Shown one piece after another: positions 46,024 through 58,000 of a stretch of DNA of 64,000 nt. Origin of the DNA: Maylandia zebra (lineage: Eukaryota; Chordata; Actinopteri; Cichliformes; Cichlidae). Both the position numbers and the translations under genes were made by a program. Location: NCBI RefSeq assembly GCF_041146795.1, contig NC_135185.1, positions 28,269,529 through 28,333,528 on the forward strand, read 5' to 3'. Below the pieces are notes generated by a model. It was given only the letters and a program-made list of their open reading frames with translations. It was not told where the DNA came from and made no database searches. The stretch's first letter is position 1; each line of letters begins with the position of its first letter.

Positions 46024-48646
46024 GGTGAGCTGTCTGGATCTGGTTTATCGTTAGTGGTTAATTGTATACTTTTGTTTTAAGCTTTGTTCTGATAATTTGA
46101 ATGTTTTTTCTTTTCTGCCTGATTATTACGGCGTTATTATGTTCGTAGGTTTCTCGGCAGGATCTTTGTATCTGCACAAACTCAAAGGAGCCTGAATCCT
46201 GCCACTGTGCACCGCTGCTTTTGCTCTGCAGCGTATCCTTGCTTGGCTGTGAAGCCCATAATGGAGCCTAAACTGTACCGACCCCCTCCAGAGGTCCGGG
46301 GTATGACCTCTCTGGACAAAGACGCCTTCACACAGACTATTACAGTCCCTGCTCTACGGGTGCCCATTGGGGTCTTAAACAAAGTAGTGAAAAGCCTAAA
46401 AAAGTCGAGCATCCAGCGCCCTGGTGTGCCCAGGGTGGTTCAGGACAAAGAGCAGAGTAGTGACTTTCGCTTGGTCCTGTTGGACCCTCGCAGAGTCTCC
46501 TCGCCGAGCTCCTTCAGTGAGACTGAAGCTGAGGCTCTGAGGTCGTTCAGTGTCAGTGAGGAGCTCCACTACTATGAGCTGAAGCTGACCTATGACAACC
46601 TGAAGAGCGAAGAAGTGCTGGAGGCTGTGCTTCCCCAAGGTCAGGATGTGACCTCTGCGTTCAGTCGGGTGGGCCACATCGCACACATGAACCTGAGGGA
46701 CCACCAGCTCACATACAAGAACCTCATAGGTGAGAGGCTGCTGCCTGGACAGCGGGAGGTTTTATTACAAACTGAAGTATCTACACGTCTTTCTGCTTAT
46801 TTATTCACTTTATTTTTTTTAATGTGTCACCCAAACTTACCTGTGTCTTAAAATGTCAAAATGACAAGTACATCTGACTAAATACAGCTAACAGAAACAG
46901 TGGATCAGCTGGGATCACCCATCATTTCCAAATTTACAGTAAGGCTTCTTTTCTGTGCCTTCTCTTGCAGGTCAGGTGATCATGGACAAAAATCCTGGTG
47001 TCACCTGTGTGGTCAATAAGACGAACATAATCGATTCCACTTACCGCAACTTTAAGATGGAAGTGCTGGCTGGAGAGGAGAACATGGTCGCCAAAGTATG
47101 TGTAGTTCCACAGAGCCCTCTGTTTCACACTTGTTATTACATATGTTCAGTGCACAGGCTAATCGCTGTCCCGATCCCGATCCAGGTGAAAGAAAACGGG
47201 GTGACGTACGAGTTTGATTTCTCTCGCGTGTACTGGAACCCTCGGCTGAGCACAGAACACCAGCGGGTCGTGCAGCTCGTCAAGCGCGGCGACACTGTGT
47301 TTGACATCTTCGCTGGCGTCGGACCCTTCGCCATCCCAGCTGCTCGCTTAGGTGCCAGCATCTTAGCCAACGACCTCAACCCAGAGTCCTACCGATGGCT
47401 GCAGCATAACTGCAAACTCAACAAGGTGGAGAGCAAAGTCAGAGCCTTCAATCTGGACGGCAGGGCGTTCATCCGGGGACCTTTAAAGCAGGAGCTGCCT
47501 GTACTGATGAGGGGAACATCTGCCATTCATGTGGTGATGAACCTGCCTGCCTTAGCTCTGGACTTCCTGGATGCGTTCAGGGGCCTCCTGCACCACCAGG
47601 AGCCTCCTTGTGACGAGAACCTACCTACAGTGCACTGCTACGGCTTCTCCAAAGATGATGACCCTGACACAGATGTGGTGGAGAGAGCTTCCCGCAGCCT
47701 CGGATTCCCTCTGAAGAACCGATGCTCTGTGCATTTTGTGCGCAACGTGGCTCCTAACAAAGATATGATGTGTGTAAGGTTCACACTCCCTAAAGATATC
47801 CTCTTTGGAAGTGATGCTGAAGAGTCAGGTAAGGAATCACTCCTTCTTATGAGGTCTTTTCCAAAAGAAAAGGCTCAAACATCCCATAAATGTAGGAAGA
47901 AGAGGAATTGAAAATAAACAAGAGAAAAGCATGTTTCCTCAGTTTTCTGTCATAACATTTTAAGTTCCCACTTTACTTAGACATTACTTAGCCCATAGTG
48001 TGAATTTTGCATGCATGGGGATGATTTCTGTGACCATAATTTAGACACAATTAAAAGTAAAGCATGAATACCTGAACTCTCTGCCCCCCTCTCACGGACA
48101 ATAACCATATCCAACTTCTTAATAGCAATGAACTGGTCTGCATTGGTGCATCATATCTTTATTCTCTTCCCCCTCCTGCCCCCCCCCCCCCCCCCCCCCC
48201 TTTCTTAAATAGATAACTATCATATCTGATATCATATCTCACAGTACAATAATATTGAATGGGTTGCATTGTTGTATTTTGTCATGTTTCTCAGGTCTTT
48301 GTCTGAATTTCTACGAACATTATTGCTAAGGATTGTCTTATTGCATTGGAGTCACACTGGGTTAAATATGTACACTTGGGTTTTAAGGGGTATTTATTAT
48401 TTTCTTCTTTTTTTTGGGTTGTATGGAAGCCCCAAACGCAATTTCATTGTTCTTGACAATGACAATAAATAAATAAATACTAAATACCTGTGTTTGCGCC
48501 GTTATATGTGCTGAAATTCCAGAGCTAATTTTCAACGTTGGCACAGAGATGGTTTCCATGATGCTTTTTTCTGTTTGTCTACAGAACAAATTGAAGAGCC
48601 AGCCTCAAAGAGACAGAAGTGTGAAGAAACTACAAATGCAACGTAA
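46017..48646 (+). CDS. TRMT5: tRNA (guanine(37)-N1)-methyltransferase TRMT5, complete
   Basis: SAM-dependent methylation of G37 next to the tRNA anticodon, in mitochondria and in the cytosol or nucleus. Exons: 46017-46024, 46149-46729, 46971-47095, 47186-47828, 48585-48646. Phases join to 1419 nt (472 aa plus TAA); human has about 509 aa. The 8-nt first piece (ATG TTG AG) joins exon 2 to give [18 protein letters not shown], a basic, acid-free leader suited to mitochondrial import. Met41 (strong Kozak, before EPKLYRPP) could start a leaderless form. Seen: [34 protein letters not shown]-binding [44 protein letters not shown] with the NLP motif; [19 protein letters not shown]. The unspliced frame continues through the 90-nt intron 3. 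Exon 5 encodes a lysine/glutamate-rich tail (KRQKCEE). Confidence 0.97.
48179..48200. repeat. Homopolymeric C run in TRMT5 intron 4
   Basis: 22 consecutive C, preceded by a CT-rich stretch. Confidence 0.92.
48240..48480 (+). mobile_element. LINE 3' tail inserted in TRMT5 intron 4
   Basis: The end 'gcaatttcattgttcttgac' then 'aatgacaataaataaataaa' is the familiar 3' terminus of teleost LINE copies, with a short AAAT repeat tail. No coding part survives. The family is not named. Confidence 0.5.
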
Positions 48647-48810
48647 GGATAAATATCGACTTTGCACAATGAGGACCATGAGGATCAGCGTAGGAGCCGA
48701 CTTTATTTTTTGCACTTAAATATTGTTTATTTGAAGAAGTCACGGCTCAGCTTTGTGACTAAGTCATTTGCATTTTCTTTTTTTAAATTCTGGCCTGCGT
48801 TTAATTTTAA

Positions 48811-48872
48811 AATAAATCTGCAAAATGATAGACAAAACCTCAGTGTTCATTGCCATTTATTTAAAAAATAAA
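48811..48872. promoter_or_regulatory. Overlapping polyadenylation signals of convergent TRMT5 and MNAT1
   Basis: AATAAA occurs on the plus strand at 48811-48816 and 48867-48872 (TRMT5 side). It occurs on the minus strand at 48856-48861 (MNAT1 side, about 143 nt past its stop). The two 3' UTRs probably overlap or nearly touch. Confidence 0.55.
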
Positions 48873-49003
48873 GTTTGCACAAAATTTAAAAAGTTACATA
48901 CAACATACATATAAGTCAGAGCACTCCCCACCCACAGCAGCGTAGTGGTAGTAGTGCAATATTTAAGGTCTTTTCAGTCACATTTCTAACTGGAGCAGCT
49001 TCT

Positions 49004-52000
49004 TCAGCCTCTCAGAGGGAACAGCCCGCTGAACGCGTCCTGGATGGCGCGATAACACGCCAAACCTGAGGTGTATCCTCCAGCTGTGTCCTGAGTCACG
49101 GCAGCCCGCACGTGATTCAGATACCTGAGAACAAATAGAAAGCTCTGCTGAGTAACGCAGGTTGGATATGTTAGAAATAATCTGCCTGGCCGGCACCCCG
49201 AAGGCTGCTTTTAAAGACTCTTCCTGCGAATGTAGCCTGAGTTTAAGTTTATTTTTGAAGGTTTTTTCCCTTCCTTCTCTCTGGTACCCTTTGGCCCTTT
49301 GATGAGATCAGCGAAGACGGACGTAGACATACACCGACAGTGGAACACCTTGTGCCTAAAAGTCTCTCCGACATGGCTCTATTAAAGTATTATAGCCGTT
49401 TTTATTTTTTCTAAGTGCTTACAGATGTATCCTGCCAAACCTCCTTTGCGGGGATCTTAAGCAAACGCGAACGTCACTGTTTATTTTCACAATTGTGCAC
49501 GGGCAGAAAAAACAGTCACAGTGATAGCTGCCTCTCTACTTAAGTGCTCCGTCCCTTCCCAGTCGAGTAATTTCTCAAGTGTGTATTGTGCGCTTAAAAA
49601 GCGAGCCGTACCGTTTTCTCTTTCGTGTTACTACAAAGCAAAAAAAAGCAAAGGCGGCCAGCGATCCAGACAACACGTAGCCTTGCCCATCAATACTGCC
49701 CAAACCTCTCACGCCCCCCCGTCCTGCCATAGTCCTGGCAGAGGCGTCTAAAGCCCTCACACGAGTCTGGCTTTGTGGCCCCTGTTCCTGTGAGCTCGGG
49801 AAACTTCAAAGTGAAAAGTGAATCAAGAGCACAGACAGCACTCTGATTTCCATGCTCATTCAGGCTGCTTTACAGAGAAACCTAACACCTGCAGGGAGGC
49901 TCAGAGAGACTGACAGAGCCGAGGTGTATGTGAATGAGAGATGGATGAGGGGGGAAAAGGTGTTGGCGATAACACTCGCTGCATAGATCGGATTTTGCTT
50001 TCTGTTGTTCCTAAGAACCCAATAAAAACATTGAAAATGAAGGTGAAACATGCTTGGTAGCATGTCTGTGACATTAAAAACACAAACACCTCACAACAGA
50101 GTGAAAATAACAAGGAGGACAGCACAAAATGTCAACCAGACGGTGCACACAAAGACCACTAGAGAAACGGCACACAAGTTCAAAACAGGAGGCCCAGTGA
50201 TTAATAATAACTTCATTAGGCCCAAGCTGCTGTAGCCTGTCCTTCAGAGCACTTGAGGGAGGTCTTCTCATATGGCTTCCTGCATCAGATGAGTGCTATC
50301 TATTGATTATATTGTACTGGGCCTTTTTAATGGTGAAAAAAGTGGGCTATTTACAGCCTGGCTAAGTCTGCTCTTCCTGCTAATCTAATCCCCAAGCTAC
50401 TCATGTGGTCATTCCTTCCAAGAAAGCTGAGAGCTCTGTGTAACTTTATACCTGCCTGCCCCTAAGGAGGGAGAGAGGGAGAGAGCGCAGAAAGAGAACA
50501 TGAAGGAGAGGGAGGAAGAGTGTAGTTGAGGGGGTTGGGAAGAGGAAGGAGGGGAGGATATGGGGGGAAATCACCTTTGGGTATCATCATCACAAACCCT
50601 CTTCTCTTAAACTAACCCTGCCTGCCCTCCGCTCACCCCTAACACCCGAGGTTAGTTCAGTTCTGCTCCATTAACTCGGCGGATAATATCCGCATCTTCC
50701 CATAAAGGCTAGATGTAAGTGAAGCTGAAAGATAAACTTCACATGACTGTACTTGACAGGACAGACCAGCAACAGAAGACGTGCAACAACAAGAATGCTT
50801 TTTTTTTTTTTTTTTTTAGCCAAACACCAACTTACGAAAAAAAAAAATTACTTGTGAAATAGACGCTTTGCTCCCCTCTGAACACTACTGCTACACTGTG
50901 TGCACCAATGCTCCTTCACCCCATCAGCTCCCCCCCCCTCTCTCTCCGAGGACTGGACTGCCTTTTGTTTCGCAGGGCGCTGAAACCCAAGCCGTTTCGG
51001 CCGGTAACATCTTTCACTCTCCGGGCCCCACTGGAGCATTAGCTGCAACTCGATATGGGTCTTTTCAAAGCTTCGTATTATTGGGTAAATATGGGTCACT
51101 TTGGGCTCGCCCATTATGTCGCTAAGGGGGAGGCGGGAAAGGACGGGTGCAGGTGATGAAGACGACTGAATGACACAGTATGACACAGTGTGAGTGTTAG
51201 GACTGCAGTTGTCACAAGGGAATATGTAAAGGGGGGTCGGGTCGAGGTTTGACTCCAAGGAGTGATGTGTGTTATTTTCTCCAACAAAAGTATCATGACT
51301 TTAAGTAAACAATACTGTAATATTCCCCATATGGAAAACTCCCTCATATACAAGTCTAAGAGTATAATTTACATAAAAAGGTGGAGCTTTTGCAGATTTC
51401 TCACACAGCAAGATTACTTGATTTCTTTTAGCATTCACAAAAGCATAACAGCTGATAAGTGCTTGCATTATTTTTCAACCTCTGACTCTCACCATCTGCT
51501 GCTACCCTTTGCTTTAAGAAGCCATGTGCGGTTGGATCAAAACAGTTCCGAGTTAACAGTGCTTTTTTTCCACTTGGGTCTGGAGCTCTGAATACCTGGG
51601 CAATGTCTCCTGCTAATGCTAATAACCATCAGAGGCTTTCCTGACGGGACCCCGAAAAAGTATTCTCCACTCCTGCTGCCTGGAAAACACTGCAGAGCCC
51701 CATCTCTAATTCAAAGTGAAAAGATAAGTGGTGAAATGTTCCGGCGGGTTTCCGCGCGATTTCCAGCTGAGAATGTGTGGCTCCTCTTTGCGTTTGGATC
51801 AGGGACGCCGCTCCCGAGCGAAGGGTGTTGGGGTTCTTCAGGGAAATGGCTGCGAAGCTGGGACCCTGAAGGGGAAAAACTACAGATACTACAAGGAGGT
51901 GCAGGCTGCGCTGGGCCTTTTGTCTAGACTCCATGTGTTGGCTAGAATTAGATTAAGAGGAGATGTGTGGAAGCCTGAGCTTGATGGAAAAGAAAAGAGG

Positions 52001-55000
52001 CCTGCAATGCCACAGTGACTATTTTGCCAAGCAGACACTTAATCAACATACAAACCACAAGGCGGACATGACAGAAGAGCAATCTGAATCAGCCTTAAAC
52101 AAAGCTCAGTGCAGACCACTCTGTGTGGTTTGGCTGCTTTCATACATTCTTGTTTACCATGCGGCAAGTTTAAGGAGCGAAACAGGCTCCTACATACATG
52201 AAATTCTCAAGTCTTGACTTCTTCCTACACTACTGACCTGAGAGCAGAGCTCAGACTGACACCTGTCTGATTTTACAGACCTATCGCTGATCCGGGGTCA
52301 CCACTTGTTTTTACAGCACCAAAGATCAGACGCTTTCTGGATTTAGCCTGTCGTCAACGTGAATCACGGCCCAAACAGGGTACAATGACTTTCAGGCTGC
52401 CCGGGAGATAAACTCTGTATTCAGCTGAACCGACACTGGAAGGGGGGGAAAAAGAAATAACATCTACAGATAAATCAATAAACTCTACCCTGTCTTGCTC
52501 CAAGGACTGGAGCCTCATTAGCTATGTTTCTTAAAGAGATGGAGCTTAAACTTTGTGTGTTGAATACACAAAGAGGGCAGCGGACAGGCTACTGCGTACT
52601 TCTAAAAGACAAGTCATGAGTCTGCAGGGCGACGGTGTGAATGTCCGGAAGTCTTCCTTTAGCGCTTTGCTCCGGCAGCAGCAGTTGAGGATTCCTGGCC
52701 TGGGAATGATGGGAGTTTGGGGGGGGGGGGGGGGGGGGGGGGGGGTGTTGTACAGAACCACACACCTGCCAGATGATTTGTCATTATAGAGGGGTCAGCA
52801 CTCAGCTGTCACCCCCTAATCACCCATCCAACCCCTCGAGTCACCACCCCCCCACCTCCACCTTCACCCACTAAACTCCACTCTCCAGTCCTCCCAAAAC
52901 ACCCCCTGCATTCCTCAGGCAGCTCCGGTTTCACTCACAGCACTGCTGCTCAATCTGCCCCTCCTTCCCTACACTCTGCCCTGAGAGAAAATGTACGCCT
53001 GTGAGAGACACACAGCACACTGAGCGCATTGTGTGGATGTGCGATGCGTGCTCATGCCCCCCGTGTACGCGTCTACGTGATTCACATGTGCTTGAATACA
53101 TGTTTATCCAACGGCAGAGCTGTTTGTATCGATACCGAAAGCGAACCGTTGGAGCCGAGTTTTTAAACCAGAGGAGAATGTGTGAATTGGTCCAGGCTGT
53201 GGTCTACGAAACAAAACCCCCGCAGACAAGCCAAACACAGAGAACTCTCACAGGTATACTATATCTGTCAACAGCAGTCTTTCATCACTGTGGGTCATAG
53301 GTCACACTCTTTTCCATTGAATGCAGCTTCCTCTGGGACATGCAAGTGTGTGTGAGTGAGATCCTCGGCCATTATTCTATCCACCGTCTACCAGATTATC
53401 TCAAGTTGTGCTCCGTGAGTGTGTCTGAGGGGGGCTCAGTGCGGTTACGTCATATCCTCAGACGCATACAAACCTCTTATCCATTATCATGCGTCTTATC
53501 ATCACCACTGATAGTCTCTGCATCCCACAAGAGAGGAGGAGAGGGAGGAGAGTATTGCTAACACTTACCTTCTTAAGGAGAGACCATGTTTAGAGTGTTA
53601 ACAGAAGCTTTGGGTGACACTTGACATTAACGCTTATAGAAATACATTCTCGTGTGGAGTGACTGACAGCCTGTCCTCGAGAAGGCAGCTTGTTGCTATC
53701 AGTGATAATTAAGAGGTGCGCTTGTTTTCATTATGAAGGGCAGCATTGCTGAGGTGGCCACCATAAAAGCAGATAGTGCAACTTCTGCCCAAATTCAGCC
53801 ACACTTCCTGGACTAAGCCATCACCTGTCACTACTCATCTTGAGCTCTTAGATCTTGGCCCTGCACCTCCTATATCCAACCTGATGGGGGCAATAGAGGC
53901 TGGCTGACTGGCTAGGCCGCCACCTTCACAATTAATTGCAGCAGCCTTGAGAAGTGTATAAGCATCACACACACACACACACACACACACCATCTTTCTT
54001 TTGTCTCCCGAGCTGCCACTTGATAACTTTGCCCCCTGGAAAGCTTAAAAGAAGAAAGAGGGAGAGGGGAGGATAATGACATGACATCAGTGTCATCGTT
54101 AACCAAATGGGGCTGTACACAATGGAAGCACATATGCTGACCAGTGAATGGCTGCTAGCACAAGACACACCCATACACAGAGCAAAAGGAGCCTTGACAG
54201 TTGGATGTAACATTCAGTGGATAGATCACTGATACACAGAGGAAGAAAAGCCTTTTCCCATGGGGGGTGCGGTCTCGTATGCAGTTATCAGTTACAAAAG
54301 ACCCCGAGGCACTGGTAAAAAGGCAAAGAGGATTTCAATTAGGAAGAAAAACAAGAAAATAATAAAGAGGGAGAGACAGAAGGAAAAAAAGGAAAAGGAA
54401 AGGTACCACAGGAGGAGGGTTTAATTCATACGTCACAGTGGAGAAGTACCTCCTCCCCTGAGGTGTGTGTGGCAAGTCCCCACAGCTAAGCCCCACATGA
54501 CAGGAGTTTGTTTTGTTTCTCCAGCTCTTAAGAGGGAAAAATGAGCCAGTTAATCCCCCTGTACATTACTGGACCCTTTGCCCCAGGGATGAAGAGCAGA
54601 GGAGAGGCGCAGAATTCCAGTCAGTCTGTGTGTATGCATAGTTATGAGCCCCATCAGACTCAAAATCAAAGCGTGCAACTCTAGACAGTGCATGGATGCA
54701 AACCACTACAGAGATCAGTGTGTTAAAATAGGCAGGAGACATCACCTCACCCTCCACTGGGTGTTGACCCTGCAGCCGCTAGGCTGTGATACAAATAAAT
54801 CTGAAAGCAAGAGAGGCTGTTATCCTTGGAGTTCCCCGTTTGTTGTTGTCTCCTTTGCTGGCAGCGAGTAGCCTGACTGGGCCTGGCCTGGCTTGATCTC
54901 ACAAGGAGACTGCTGGTCTGCCTCCAGAGGGGAAACAATAACACTAAAAGCAGGCCTCTTTCGAATGACCAGAATACACACTAGACAAACGGACCTCCCC

Positions 55001-58000
55001 CTTCGGTCGTTCTGTTACGCTCCCTCCGTTTCCGCCTGCTCTTTGGGTCAGAAATGACTCACCCGCAACTAAAAAGCTTCTAGTCAACTACAGTGCATGC
55101 TTATTTTGCCTCATACTTCAAGAGAAAATCAATATTTGCACAGATCTATGGGAGGGAAAACAATAGTGATGTGGCCTCCTCCAGCTCTGTCTGTTAATGG
55201 TCTGTTTACTGAGGCAGACAGGATAATGGTCTGGGTGTTGGCTGGTGGTGAATCAGACGGTGGCCACACTCCACTCAGTTTCTGATATAGTTAGTAACAA
55301 GAAGTGTACGCATCTGTGTGTGCAAGGAACTTGGACCCTAAGTAAGGTGGTGGATATGTGCTCTAAATAAAGATGGGGCATTCTGTTGACACAGACAGGT
55401 TTGCAAGTCAAATAGCTGGCCTCAGGCTCCCACACTTTTATACTCTCTTTTGGTTATGCAAATTTTAAATCTGTGTCTCATGGCTGCAGTCAAGCTATCA
55501 GATCTAAGCTGTAGAAACACTTGAACGGTCGTTGAAGCACTTCATTGAACTATATCGTTACTAGCAATGCTGGATCTAGTAACAAGACAATGGCACGTGC
55601 ATTGACTGTGTCGTATAGGAGATCTCTGGGAAACCAGGTCCACCTTTATGTTATGGTGACAACTCCAAGGTATTTGAGAAACAGTCCCACTGTTATGCAA
55701 GAGCAAAATAAACCGTTTCCCATAAACGGTATTGTTTGGCAGCGTCAGAGAATATTGTAATTGGCGCAGTGAGAGCAAAATATGGGCCTTGAGACATTAT
55801 CTAATAGTAGTAAAAGTAGATCAAAGCCCACTGCTCTCAAAAGAGTTCATCTGAGGTCACACTCACTGGTGCCTCACTCTCCGGCTCATAACTTAAAGCA
55901 TCAAAGCTGTGTTTGTGTGGGAGAGAGTGTGAGGGTCTATGACTATTTGTGGCCCAGCATACGAGAGTCTCTCCAAGGTGCCATCATTCTCCTCCTGTCA
56001 GTCTCAGCACCCTGACATCCTGGTGCTGCACCTCAGTCCCCCACGGTCAGTGACCTCTGACCCCACCCCCTGGCCCTTCCTGACCCATCAGATGGATATA
56101 TGCCTTGCAGGGCTCAGAGAATCTGGGTTACATGGTAAAGCTATTCATGGCTGTTTCTACAGATTCCTCTGGAGCGCCTCGCCTCTGCATATTGAGAGAA
56201 AAAGAAAAATATCATGGCTGACTTGCACTTTCATCGCAGAGTGAGAAAGGAAAGCAGGGAAAGGAAAAGAATGATTTGTATGCAATGTAAACCTCATATT
56301 CTCTAATTTAGCGATGGCAGAAATGGATTCAAAAGCACTCAATGGACCATGTTTAGTGGTCCCTGCTAACTTCCAGAGCCAAATCCAGGGTCACTGCTTG
56401 TGCTCTTGGCCAGTGAGGCCAGAGCTGGAAAGATTGAGAGTTCAGACCTGGAGTCAGGCCAACCAAGCAGGGAGAGGCTAGAGAAGCTGGCTGCCGGTAA
56501 CTGAGAGCTGTGATGGCACCATTGACTATCCTGGATATCTCACTCCCACCGAAGCACTTAACATGCAGTATAAGTCAACACACAAACAAACAAACAGATG
56601 CACACACTATTCAAATAAACACGCAGACGCCAAGGGATGGGTGGAAAGCTAAAGAACACAGGCAGAAGGAGAGCATCACTCAGAGAGCCATTAACCCCTG
56701 GCTTCCAACCAGAACAGTGAGCAGGCATCCTTTAAGTACATGTTAAACATAGCTAGTCTCTGTGTGTGTGCACAAGTGATTTATGTATTACTGCTCTGTG
56801 TCCAAGTGTATCTATGCAGTTACAAGAAAAGGCTCATGAACCCTGTGTAATTACCAGGATTTCTGCATTGATTACTCATAAAATGTGATCTGAGCTTCAG
56901 CTAAGAGACAGTTATGTACAAACACATTCTCAGCAAACAGCTATACTATTCATTTCTTTATTCAAACGAGGAGTAATAATTCACAGTCCCGGCTAGACAC
57001 TTTAAAACCCGCCAAAAATCTATGTTCACTGTGTTTTTATTTAACCCCCCCCCCAAAAAACTGCAAGTTTTTGTTTTGTTTGGGTTTTTTTTTTTAGAGC
57101 AGCACAGACCACCCAGATACTCCACAGTACTCATGGGACAATGTACTGGTGTGACAAACATTAATCTGCTTTGAAAAAATAAAAATGCACCAAACTATTT
57201 CCGCACGTTGGAAGGAGCATCGAGTTTTATCTCTTTGTTACCTTGGAGTCTAAACCTTTTGCAATCACTGAGGGAAAAATGAATTCAAAACTGAATCACA
57301 AAAGTTTTAGAGGAGAACGTCAGGGCAGCAGCCAGGTTGGTAAACGCAACACGACAACGATGAACCAAAGCACACAAGCCAAGAAAAAAGAAAACGTGGT
57401 TAAACCTGAAGGGGGGGGTGGTCTGAGGAAGAATTCCTAGAAATGTTGATGAACTGAAACAGTTTTAGAGGGAGGAACGGTGCAAAATACGCTTGTGCTA
57501 CAGGAAATTCCTGACAGAGGCTCCTAAGTGAGGTGTTACATGCTATTATGTTCAAAAGGTTTACTTACTTTTTATAACCCACACACTAAGTGATTACTTA
57601 ATGTTTTCAGTAAACATATGAAAAGTATAACTCAAGTGTGACTTACAAGCTACTATTATCCATACATTCATATAGCGCTTTTTAAAATGGACTTTTAAGC
57701 AATTTATCTGCCAGAGTCAATTTAGAATCATGCGTGCCTGATGGATACTTTAGAAGTATTAATAGATCACATATAAAGTCTGATTAGTCAACAAGCATAA
57801 GATTTGGATGAACTAGTGCAGGACTGTATTATCTACAGTGGCTAGCACAACAGTGACCCTGTAAAAGCTGGGGTACATCTAGTGTGTGTAGTGAATACTG
57901 CTCATGTATCATGGCTCTCTCTGTGTTACTGAAGCGGTCATGCATATTAACTTCAAAGTGTCTAAATGACAAAATGCTTGGGGAAGCCACCAAAGCTACG

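Noticed and set aside
47096..47185. Treating 46955-47911 as one uninterrupted TRMT5 exon
   Set aside because: The 90-nt middle has GT-AG ends and, when removed, the protein matches vertebrate TRMT5 exactly at VAK|VKENG. The extra 30 residues have no counterpart.
48662..48871. 69-codon plus-strand frame after TRMT5
   Set aside because: It lies in the TRMT5 3' UTR and over the polyadenylation signals; there is no resemblance to known proteins.
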